In this document: positions 47,985 through 57,900 of the stretch, one piece after another
How positions within the stretch are numbered: position 1 is the first letter of the stretch
Layout of the letters: every line of letters starts with the position of its first letter
From: Dermatemys mawii
Lineage: Eukaryota > Chordata > Testudines > Dermatemydidae
Direction of reading: 5' to 3'
DNA: 64,000 nt
Assembly (NCBI GenBank): GCA_007922305.1
Contig: ML677348.1
Span: 18,150,699 to 18,214,698, forward strand
Made by a program: the position numbers and the translations under genes
Notes under the pieces: generated by a model
Seen by the model: only the letters and a program-made list of their open reading frames with translations
Told to the model about the DNA's origin: nothing
The model's database searches: none

Positions 47985-48415
47985 AATGCAGTCTCTCCAT
48001 CCCATCCCAGTGAGGTAGGGGAGTGCTATCACCCCCACTCTACAGATGGGGAACTTTGACACAGAGGACTAAGGCCAGGTCTACACTACCCGCTGGACTG
48101 GCGGGTAGTGATCGATCAATCCCCGAGCACCCTCCCATCGACTCCAGAACTCCACCATGTCAAGAAGTGCAGGCAGAGTCGACGGGGGAGCAGCAGCAGT
48201 CAAGTCAGCGCTGTGAAGACACTGCAGTAAGTCGACATAAATACATCGACTTCAGCTATGCTATTCAAGCAGCTGAAGTTGCATATCTTAGGTCACCCCC
48301 ACCCCTAGTGTAGACCTGGCCTAAGTGAGTTAGTTGCACAAGATCACATAGGAAGTCTCTAGCAAAGCAGGGAATTAAACTCCAGGTCTCCAGAGTCCCA
48401 GACTAGCACTAACAA
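47985..48415 (-). repeat. MIR SINE (minus) split by a Harbinger MITE
   Basis: Read on the minus strand, the outer parts give GAGACCTGGAGTTTAATTCC, CTATGTGATCTTGTGCAACT, then (after the MITE) CCCCATCTGTAGAGTGGGGG and TCACTGGGATGGGA, the MIR core in order. The MITE at 48,073-48,321 lies exactly between the two parts. Confidence 0.7.
48073..48321 (+). mobile_element. Harbinger MITE with near-perfect ends and TAA duplication
   Basis: Ends GGCCAGGTCTACACT and AGTGTAGACCTGGCC are exact reverse complements. TAA flanks at 48,070-48,072 and 48,322-48,324. The interior has GCGGGTAGTGATCGATCAAT, GAGTCGACGGGGGAGCAGCA and TATTCAAGCAGCTGAAGTTG. It is the best preserved member of its group here and inserted into an older MIR. 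Confidence 0.9.
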
Positions 48416-48424
48416 CTGGGACTG

Positions 48425-49750
48425 TCCTTACTCACCATGGGATCCCGATCCTGACAGGGGCCTCTGGGCATGCTATGATTAATAAAGAAGGCTAAAACAG
48501 CAGAACTGGGTTCAGCTTTGTATCCCATTGACCATTATGCATCTCCACTCTTAATTCAGTCAGAATATTCTCTCTTTCAGCACTGTTTTCTTCTGAATTA
48601 TTTTGCCAATGGTTCTCCGAGTTCTTCCCCCAACAGGAAGATTTCAGTCTCACTGAGCACAAATAAATTCAGATGCCTGGAAAAAAATGTGTAACAATGT
48701 AAAAAAGAAAAACCAACCAAACTGAAGATACTGAAGTAGCCACACAAAATTAAGGGAGACTCCCTTTGAATCCTGATTATTAGAATTTTAGGTCTTTAGT
48801 GGTCCCAACATGAAGGCAAAGTTTTTCCTTCAGATGCATTCGGTATTCCCACTGTCATTCATGTGTGAGATCATGAGGAAAAATCTGGCCCCATATTTTC
48901 CATGAATACTGCACACAAATAGTTCTGTAACGTATCAGTTCTCACATGGTGTTTTGCCAGATTTTTGCCTCATCAAAATCAGCAAGCTTGCATATAATAA
49001 AGTGATGTCCAAACCACTTCAAGTTAGAGCTCAGGGCAGTCAGCAACCAAGACTTCCTAGAAAGGTGGTTAGGGTTGTGGTTTTGGTTTTTTAAAACATA
49101 TCTGAGTGTGCATGCACGGCCTATAGTGAAAAGATGAAAAAGGCTTTATTGAAAAAATACGCACCATTTGTGTAAATTGGTTAATGCAGTCTTCTGTAAA
49201 GAGTCAGAATACTCACATGGAATATGTACACATTCATTGCACAGTTAGTTCCTACATACTACAAAACAGAAAGATTTAAATGCTGATAATTGATCTGGTC
49301 CTTTTTTCCAAGCTCTGTCGTGAACAGCAAGGACATTCATGCACAGCATTCTAAAATAATAGTTCTAGCAGTCCTAATATTTTGGACTGGGAAAAATCTC
49401 AATATTTTTCACCTACATCTAAGTCTTATGAAATGAAGCAATCTGCTTATGTGAACATATAATAATTTCCTTTACTTTGCTTAAACCAATGGTTTCTTTC
49501 TACAACTAGATGGCGCTCTACAGAATCCTTTTCAAATGTCTGACATTCCACCTCTCATCAACAAACCAACCCAATACTGAGGAAATATGCTTCCCCCCCA
49601 TACTGTATATATTTAAGCAGCTCTGCCAGGGCTTAGTTTTAACAGTTATCCCCTTTGATATCACTTCAAGATCACACCATGTGATGTTGTTAAGGACCAC
49701 CCTTTTCTTTTCTTGCTTGATACCAAAGTCAAAAAAGCTTCAGGATCACC
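48425..49750. other. Intergenic, nothing assignable
   Basis: No recognised repeat or gene in about 1.3 kb of AT-rich DNA. Confidence 0.45.
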
Positions 49751-49754
49751 ATCA

Positions 49755-50045
49755 AGTCATAGAAAATAGAGAGAAAAGAGACCTATTGGATCATCTAGTC
49801 TCTTGTTACTACTGCAGAATTCTTCTCTGCAGTACTGTTTGTTAGCCCTCTGTCCAGTTTGAAATGACCCATGCAATGAGTTTGTTTCTTCTATCCTCAG
49901 GAGACTACTGCTGTTACCTAAGAAAACTGTTGCTAGTAGTAGCATACATTTTCCTTTGCCTAATTTCATCTCATTCCTAGTTCCTACCTTGAAGAAAAAC
50001 ACCATTTTCCTCCAATCCCAAAGCCACTGAAATATCTTCCTCCAG
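49755..50045 (-). mobile_element. Old CR1/L3-type LINE 3' fragment (minus)
   Basis: On plus it reads ATAGAAAATAGAGAGAAAAG, GACCTATTGGATCATCTAGT and CTCTGTCCAGTTTGAAATGA, then the TTTCATCTCATTCCTAGTTC part. This is the reversed 3' end layout of old CR1/L3 LINEs, similar to 62,965-63,240 but more diverged. Confidence 0.6.
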
Positions 50046-50049
50046 TCAC

Positions 50050-50508
50050 CAATACAGAGCAGAAACACAAGTAGCTATATTAACATCTTGCCTCAGGTCA
50101 GTTGTCAACACACACATTTATTGTCAGTGCAATATACAATAATGGTGGGGCTTATTTTCTGTAAGCATTGCAGTAATCACTGGTTTTTAAGCCTCACAGA
50201 CTGGATAGATTTCCTGAAGGGGAAAAATGCTAACAGAGGATAGATGAAAATCTGATATAAATTTAAATTTATGAGTGAAGGAAGGCTACTGTTTTCTGCA
50301 TTCCTTTGATGCAGAGAAAAATCATGTAAACAAAATAAACTGCAACTGTAATCAACTACTCCGAGAAAACGAAGGATTTCTGCTTGTACTTCTTAGGATG
50401 TAATTTAACATCCTCACCTTCAAGTAAAAAGAATAAGGATAATTGTATAGATTAATTACACTGAGGGTTTCTCATTACAGCTATACTGAAAGAACAGAGC
50501 AGGCAACA
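50050..50508. other. Intergenic, nothing assignable
   Basis: AT-rich sequence preceding the retroposed insert at 50,525; no feature recognised. Confidence 0.45.
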
Positions 50509-50524
50509 GGAATTTGGGGATCTT

Positions 50525-50733
50525 TTTTTTTTTTAAAATAGGCTTCCCCAGGGCGGAGAGGGCAGGCAACAGGGCGGCATTAGGGAGGCAGGGCGGGACG
50601 GAGGTCAGGACCACCCGGACGCCCAGGTCCTCCAGGGGTTCTAAGGGGACGAACACGCCCCCCACCGTCATGCCCTTCTCCACCGCCTCCTGGGCGGCGG
50701 CCTCCGACGCCAGGAAGAACACCATCTTCCCGT
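50525..50733 (-). mobile_element. Retroposed fragment of a Tx1-like LINE ORF1 with poly(A) and 16-bp TSD
   Basis: The 16-bp word GGAATTTGGGGATCTT occurs at both borders (50,509-50,524 and 50,734-50,749) without mismatch. Next to the left copy is a T-run, the poly(A) tail seen from the other strand. The GC-rich insert is an open minus-strand frame including MVFFLASEAAAQEAVEKGMT, FVPLEPLEDLGVRVVLTSVP and LLPALSALGKPI. I recall this segment from ORF1-like proteins of vertebrate Tx1-like elements and relatives annotated as zinc-finger CCHC proteins in turtles. The poly(A) follows directly inside the ORF, so a prematurely ended transcript was inserted. Its GC content is far above its surroundings. 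Confidence 0.7.
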
Positions 50734-50782
50734 GGAATTTGGGGATCTTGATGATCAAAAGGCCAAAAGAAACTGACACTAA

Positions 50783-51080
50783 GGGCTCGTCTACACTTAC
50801 TGGGGGATCAACGCGCGGTGATGGATAAATTGGTGGTCAATTTAGTGTGTCTCATGAAGACCCACTAAATTGACCACAGATGGCTCTCCCGTCGACTCCT
50901 GTACTCCACTTGAATGAGAGTGCAAGGGAGTCGACGGGAGAGTGCCTTCCGTTGACATAGCAGAGCGTTGACATAGCATAGCGTAAGTAGATCTAAGCTA
51001 CGTAGACTTCAGCTACATTATTCATGTAACTGAAGTTGAGTAACTTAGGTCCATCTCCCCCGCATAGTGTAGAAAAGGCC
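50783..51080 (+). mobile_element. Harbinger-type MITE
   Basis: Left end GGGCTCGTCTACACTTAC after TAA (50,780-50,782), right end CATAGTGTAGAAAAGGCC. The interior has CCGTCGACTCCTGTACTCCA, GGAGTCGACGGGAGAGTG and ATTATTCATGTAACTGAAGT, as in 25,263 and 48,073. The right-hand TAA has been lost. Confidence 0.75.
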
Positions 51081-51733
51081 TCTCTCATACCAGAGATTGG
51101 ACATTCTTCTTAACTCTACCAGTGTCAAATCCTTGTACGTTTATTTGGGAGATAAAGGAGCTGCAGTTCAAGTGAGACAGGTCTATTTTCCCCTTTACAT
51201 ACACAAGATGTAGCTCCAATGAGAGTTTCGTGATTACATCAAGAAGAGAACAGACTCCCTTTTAGCTCTTATGCAACTCCAGTCAAGACAATTCTTTTTG
51301 TTAGTCGACTGAACCCTGAACTGCCCAATACATCAGAAGTTTTTCTAGGCACAAGAAGCAAAAAAAAAAAAAAACCCAACCCAACCCACAGAATGGGATT
51401 TCTCAGTCTCTCCTCCACAGCATTTAAACTGTGAAGATCAAGAAGAGGACTTCATTACAATTTGCAGAGAAGTCTGTTTTCACAGTACAATCAAACCCTC
51501 TTACTGCCAAACAGGGTTTGTGGACGTTAGAATCACTGGTTCTCCTCCATTTTGGTGGGTAAAAAGTCTGGTTTATTTTTTGTTTATTTGGTGGATTTGT
51601 ACTTACACAGCCTATGAGGGAGAGGCTAAAAGACACAGGGGCAAATCCTCAGCTGCTCTAAATTGTTAGCACCTCTTCAATGGAACTATAATTTATGCCA
51701 GATGCTGAACTGCCCTTTTAGTGTTTACCTTTG
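51081..51733. other. Intergenic, nothing assignable
   Basis: Poly-A run at about 51,360-51,375; otherwise featureless. The minus frame at 51,424-51,636 has no similarity. Confidence 0.45.
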
Positions 51734-52133
51734 GGCATGTCTATATAAATTAAGTCACCCTAAGTGATATCAATGTACAGCCACCACGTTGATATCACTT
51801 AGTTATGCAATAACTAAATCGATATTGCATGTTCACACTACACTCCTTATGTCAGTGGTGCACGTCCTTACCAGGAACACTTGCACTGATTGAACTGCCA
51901 GTGAGGGGCATTGTGGGATAGCTTCTGAAAGGCAGCAACAGAGGATGTAAGCAAAGCAGTGTCTACACTGACACTGCCTTAACCGAAGCGCTATGCCGCT
52001 CATGGAGATAGAGTTAAGTCAGTGTAGTGGGCAACTTACATTAAAAAGTAGCCCCCACCAATGCAGACGCTTAGAGTTAGGTCGACATAAACTGCCTTAC
52101 GTTGACTAACTCTGTAGGGTAAACCGAGGCTAA
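51734..52133. mobile_element. Non-autonomous Harbinger-like element
   Basis: It begins GGGCATGTCTATATAAATTA and ends GTAGGGTAAACCGAGGC. It has CATTGTGGGATAGCTTCTGA, GCAGTGTCTACACTGACACT and GTTAGGTCGACATAAACTGC, words of MITE families mobilised by Harbinger-type transposases. Near the left the palindrome AGTGATATCAATG/CGTTGATATCACT is seen. Ends and duplication are not certain. Confidence 0.6.
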
Positions 52134-52383
52134 GTGTATACATTTTTACGAAAGACTGGTCTGAGTTGTTTAGCCCAGTATTTCTGGATGTTTCACACAT
52201 ACTTGTTCAGAGCAGCAACAAAATGGATCCTGTTTTAGGAAGCCAGCCCGACGCTTCCAAGGTATTGTGGAGTAACATAATCCAGCAGTTTCACCCCAGC
52301 TAAGCAACAAGCATTTGGACATTGGCAAACCACTGAGTTATCTTGCATAGCTTTTTCGGCAGAAGAAATTTCAGTCATCATTA

Positions 52384-52936
52384 AGGCTGCATGTCTGTCA
52401 CAGATTCCGGGACTTTGCCCAGCAGCAACAATAGTTTGGATGTGGAGGGGGTTCAGGACTGGGGTGCGGGGCGACGCTTACCTAAGGTTGGGGGAAAGAG
52501 AGGGAGCTTCCCAGAAACAGCCGGCATGTCCTTAGGCCGAGGGGTTAGGGGGCTCTGTGCACCACCCCTACAGCTCCTATTGGCTGAGGTTCCTGGCCAA
52601 CGGGAGCTGCAGAGCCAGCACATGGAGCCCCTCTGGCCTTTCATCCCCTCCCCTCCCGCTAGGAGCTGCAGGGGCATGTCATCCGCTTCCAGGGAGCCAC
52701 ACGGAGCTGGGTAAGGTGCCTGCCAGTCTCCCAACTCTCTACCTTTCGCCCCCAAGACCCAGCAGGGGTCATGGGCTGCACACTCATGCCCTCCCCCAGC
52801 AGCCCCGGCCCACCCCGAGTTTTAGTCAGGGGTCTATAGTACAAGTCATGGACAAGTCACAGGTCATGAATTTTTGTTTACTGCCCATGACCTGTCCATG
52901 ACTTTTACTAAAAATACCCGTGACTAAAGTGTAGTC
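52384..52936. repeat. Interspersed element with internal hairpin, TTA flanks
   Basis: TTA occurs at 52,381-52,383 and 52,937-52,939. Weakly inverted ends read AGGCTGCATGTCTGTCAC and GTGACTAAAGTGTAGTC. Near the right end the arms AGTCATGGACAAGTCACAGG (52,844) and CATGACCTGTCCATGACTTT (52,886) can pair. The GC-rich middle yields overlapping frames (52,391-52,901) that are not genes. The family name is unknown to me. Confidence 0.55.
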
Positions 52937-52939
52937 TTA

Positions 52940-53673
52940 GTCATCATACAATATGGAACAGGTATAATGACCCACCTTGGAAAGGTTTTCCAGTGGGAGG
53001 ATAAAATCAGCAGCCAGCTACCATGAGAGAAAGCAGGATGGCTTGCAAAAGAATTAACATTTACACTGGAAAAGATTCTTTTAGACAAGTCTTTATCATT
53101 GAAAATGTACGTTAAAGGGGCTGCTTAGAGGAGAAGCTGATACTTGGCAGCATGTCCAATAAAGTGAGAGTGGGGTTTTTAAGGAGGAAAATAGTTGGAT
53201 TGGCAAACCTAAACATAGAGAATAAATGACACAAAACCACAAAATTGTCAGGAAGATGGACCAGCCCTGGCATGCACGCACACCTTCTCCTAGGGCAAAA
53301 GATGATGGATTAGGAATTTTATTCTCCCATTTTTTTTAAAAAAAGTTACCTACTGCAGGCAAGAGGAGGTGTTTGCAGAGCTACAACAGCACACTTAGCA
53401 CTACAGCACTTGACATCCGCAGCCTGCAATGTGCTTTACGAAAGTGGCGGTGTATCATTACAATCCAGTTTACCATGGGGGAATGATGCACTGAGAGGGG
53501 CAAGTCATTTCAAGGCCTGGAAGAGCTAGCTTGTACCACGGAGTTTCTGATTGCCAGTTGTGTATCCAAATCCTCAGGTCATAGTGCCTACTTTGACAGT
53601 GGCCCCATAGGAAAGTTCTGGCAGTACCTGCTGCAGTCTTTCCACTTATAGTTTCTTCAAATCCTGGCCACAA
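52940..53673. other. Intergenic or WDFY2 3' flank, nothing assignable
   Basis: No recognised repeat or gene. It may be WDFY2 3' UTR if a distal polyadenylation site is used. Confidence 0.35.
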
Positions 53674-54901
53674 TTTATTTATGAATGAAACATTCAAGGA
53701 ATTCAGAAAGCAAGGACCTTCCAGATGGGATCCCTGTAGAAGGAGGACAATTTTCCCACCTATGAGCCTCGACAATCTCCCTTTAAAAACGTCCTTTGGG
53801 CCAGGGTGGGTTTTTTTAATCATTTTTATTTTTAAAAAGAAACTGCCAAACACGACAGCAGGACAGCCAGTGTGAGTCAGCAACATTAATTTCTGGACCC
53901 CATACATGATTATTAAAAGCCATCAGCAATTTTAAAATAAATATGAATAACTGGGTGGGGAGCAGGAATGGGAAAGTTAAATTCTCTCCAGCAAAAGAGA
54001 GGCAGACGTACACACTGACACAATGCTTCATGAGGAAGAAACAGGCTTGTCTGGGCCCAAACAAGCCTGTTTAGATGCCCTTTTATACAATTCCACAGTT
54101 CTACAAGTTGTTGCTAATTAAATTTGAAGCAGCCTGTACGGCCTCATCAAATTCAAACTGGTCTGGACACTCCTTGTTAATGCTCTGGGCTGGAAAATTA
54201 TTTCAGCTATTGTAAGATTAGTTGCTAAGCAACCTAGCCCCTTGATTTTGCAACCTCTGTGGCTAGGGAAGAGAGAGAAGAAACTGAATTTCATCTTATG
54301 CGACAATAAAATGCCACCTCAAGGTGATATTTGCTAGAACAAGTAGATGGAAGAGCCGTTTTCGGAAAGGTGCAATAGTTCCACAGATCCTTTACGATGC
54401 AGTAAGCAAAGGTGCTGCTCAAAGTTGCTCCACTGAAGAGGCTGTTAGCAAAAACATCACAAATAAATAGGTACTCTCTCCAGGGAGCTCTGATAGCTTT
54501 GTACAGTATGTTGAGATTGGAAGCTTTCTGACAAGCCCAGACACAAGACAAAGAACCCTTCCACACAAAGCAACAAGTATACCAACGTAATGAAATATAA
54601 AAACTAAATTGCACTGCACACAGATTTTCCAGATAAACTCAAAATAACAGAACATAGCCAGATTGTACAAACCGTTAGTTAAAAAAATACCTTCTCGGAT
54701 ATTTTGAGAACAAGTTGAAATAGAGTTTTCGTGCAAATGTTCACCCTTGATCTAGCCGGTGACTTGAAAAATCATCACAGATGTGTTTGCTCCTTCCTTA
54801 TCTGCCATATACACACAGTGTTTTATCTTCTGCAATACGATTAGGGTTAGGAAATCTGTTTCTTCAGCAAATACCGCCTTTTAAGTTCCACTGACGTATC
54901 A
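53674..54901 (-). other. WDFY2: Probable WDFY2 3' untranslated region, end uncertain
   Basis: The sequence follows the WDFY2 stop on minus and is free of recognised transposons for about 1.2 kb, unlike its surroundings. Minus-strand AATAAA hexamers occur at 53,825-53,830 and 53,674-53,679; either could end the transcript. Minus-strand frames here (53,470-53,907; 54,291-54,736) lack similarity. Confidence 0.45.
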
Positions 54902-54931
54902 TCAAGACACTACTGGTGTCATATCCCACAA
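54902..54931 (-). CDS. WDFY2: WDFY2 last coding exon (nine residues and stop)
   Basis: On minus, an acceptor AG (plus 54,932-54,933) after a TTATTTTTAAC tract leads to LWDMTPVVS and TGA at 54,904-54,902. This equals the end of WDFY2, where LWD closes the last WD repeat. The frame is in phase with the exon at 62,078-62,186, which ends in a whole Lys codon. Confidence 0.92.
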   Translation of the reverse strand: MWDMTPVVS

Positions 54932-57900
54932 CTGTTAAAAATAACAAGAATCATGTAATTTTATAGGGAAAAGTATTGTGCTCTTGTATTAAAAAGCATT
55001 TTGTCCAAACAGATACGTTTGACCTTGTTTTAACACGCATTTAACTTCGGATCCTTCATTATGAGAAGCCAAAACAAAAACCCAAGAACACAGCACCGTT
55101 ACTTACATGCCTGATGAGCACTACAAACTATAATTCTCTCTTTTTGTCAAGATAAGCTACATCTAGATAACAAACCTCTATTTGCCTAGAGTTGATAAAC
55201 CCAAGGTTTCAGTGTAAGAATTATTTTTAAGTTGCACAGGTGACAAAATGCATCTTCCATTACTATTACACAAAAAAAGCCAAGGCAAATGGGTAGTGTA
55301 TAGAAGACTGAATTTGTACAATGATTTTTTGTGGTATGAGAACTTTAAAGTGTATTTTTAAATGACATTTGAAACATTTGTTTAAGACAAAAACGTTCCA
55401 TCCTAGCAATCTACTGAGGTTGTACACCACTTAACACATTTTCAGGCACAAGGATACACAATTTCTTCAATTCTTTAGTGGTTTTGATTTCTCTTTATTT
55501 ATTTATTTATTTTTTTTTAAAGAAAGTTACTATTTTATTTCCCCCATTTCTGCCACATCAGAGCTCCATGTATGAAGCTCAGTGAAGTGATTGGTTTTAT
55601 GAATTTCTTGTTTGTGGATGGCCCGGGAATAAGCTGAATCAGGACTGGCCAGGATAAAAGACCGTTACCTTTTCCATAACTGGTGTTCTTCGAGAGGTAA
55701 TGGACATGAGCAACTCTTGTTAACTGTGTGCACTCATCATATGCACTGGTTCTGGAAGTTTTTCCCCCACTATCCATAGGGGGCTAGTTCTGGCACCCAG
55801 TACGGGATTTACCATGGCACCACTGGCATCATGGTACCGGGCCCATGGTCCAAAGGGGCCCTGCCCAGCCCGCTCTTCTCCACTCACTGCTCTCTCCTGC
55901 GGGGGCAGCACGCAAAACCTTGGCCCTGCTAACTCCTCCTACAGCAGGGCAGGCTCCGCCGGCATCCAAGGTCCTCACTCCCCCGCCTCTTCCCTCAGCA
56001 TGCTGCGTTCCTCCCCCTCCCCCTCTCCCTTCCCATCCCTGTGGCTGAACAGCTGATTGCCTTTGCAAAGGAGGAGGAGAGAGGCAGGCACCGCATTGCG
56101 CTCACTGCTTGGAGGAGGGGGAATCAGGGCATACCCGTTCCAGCCTCCTGTGTGAGCCACTCAGGGCAGGGGGCTGGGAGTACCCCACAACCCCAGCCCA
56201 TACCCCCAAGCCCTCTGCTCTGACCTCTGCACACCCCCACCCCTGCACCCCACACACACTTCCAACCCCCATCCTGACTCCTGCACCCCCTCACACACCC
56301 AGCCCTCATCCTAACTCCTTCATCCCCCCACCACATCCCCAGCCCCCTCACCCTATGCCCTGACTCCTGCACCCTCCCACATCCCCACCCCAAACTGGAA
56401 CTCCTGCACCCCCTCCCCATTCCCACCTGCACCTATTGCACCAAATGGTAGCTGCCCCAGGTAAGTTTTCCACACCCCAACCTCCTGCCCCAAACCTGAA
56501 CCCCCTCATCCTAGCTCCTGGCCAGTCTCTGCACCCCAACCTGCTCCTGCACCCTAACTCCCTTCCAGACCCTGCACCCTGGCCCTGTGCACCCCTCCCC
56601 GCCAGCTCAATGAAGAGTGAGAGAGAGAGAGAGAGAGACGAAGAGAATGGGCTAGAATCAGGGAGAAGACAGATATTCACTCTATGTGGGCAGGAATGAA
56701 GGGATCCTGTTTACCCCCTCCCCAGCCCTGCTGTGCTTGCAATTTACCCTCTAGCCCCTCCCTTGCTCAAGGGACCAACCCTAGCTCCTGCCCCGCTGTG
56801 CTTTTGCCCGCAGCTTCCTCCTTGCGCCAGTCAGCAGGGACTAATCCTCCCCTCATTCTCCACTGTGCTCATTTTGCCCCTGTCCTCTGCCTCACTGCAG
56901 CTAGAGACCAATCCTCTCTGCCCCCCAATAATGCCCCGCTGTCAGGGTGGATAAAAATCAATGACTTTAAATAAAAAAATTTGATTTTTAAATTTTTTTT
57001 AAATTGGATTTGAGGGAAAAACCTATCTAAAGACAGTTTTAATTAAGATACATTATATCTCATTATGGAATAGGGATTATAATTCTATAGCCTGACACAA
57101 TATATTCATGTAATATTTTAAAAACAAGTTTTGTAGATGAGTTCTAATAGTTCGTGGATTAGGGACCCAAGCTTATGGGGTTCAACAGGTTTCCATATAG
57201 ATTTAGGTTAATCTTTCCATCTACCCAATGGGACTCAGTGCTCAGTCTAGAACAGGGGTGGGCAAACTATGGCCCGCGGGCCACATCTGGCCCGCAAGCT
57301 AATTTTGCTCGGCTCTCTGAGCTCCCGGCTCGGGAGGTTACCCCAGCCCCTGCCCTGCTGTCTCCGCCTTCCCCACTCTCCTGGAGCTTCAGTATGCCCT
57401 GTCCAGGAGCAGCCCTAGATGCAGCAGCATGGCTCTGGTGGGGCCTGAGCTGCTGCGGTAAGGGGGGCTGCGAGCTCCATTCAGCCAAGCGGCAGAGCTC
57501 AGGCCCCACCGGAGCCATGCTTCTGCAGCACTGTCCAGGGCCGCTTCTGGACACGGCGCGCTGAGGCTCCAGGAGAGGGAGGAAGCGGGGGGCAAGCGGC
57601 ATGGTAAGGGGTGGGGGGTTCCGAGGGCAGTCGGGGACAGGGAGTGGGGTTGACTGGGGCAGAGGTTCGGAGGGTGGGGGCGGTGAAGGGCTGGAGAGGT
57701 CAGAAAAGGGGCAGGGAGTCCCGGGGGCAGTCAGAGGACAAGGAGTGGGGGGGGGGGGAGGGGAGGGAAGGGAAGGAGTGGTCGGGGGGTTTGGATAGAT
57801 CATGGGACTCAGTGCTCCGTCTAGAACAGGGGTGGGCAAACTATGGCCCTGACACCTGAGGTAAGCCGCCAACATGCATTTTGTGAACACTCTCGGTGCT

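Noticed and set aside
56109..56699. Pro-rich frames in the C-rich repeat region
   Set aside because: Composition follows the CTCCTGCACCCC repeats; no gene evidence.
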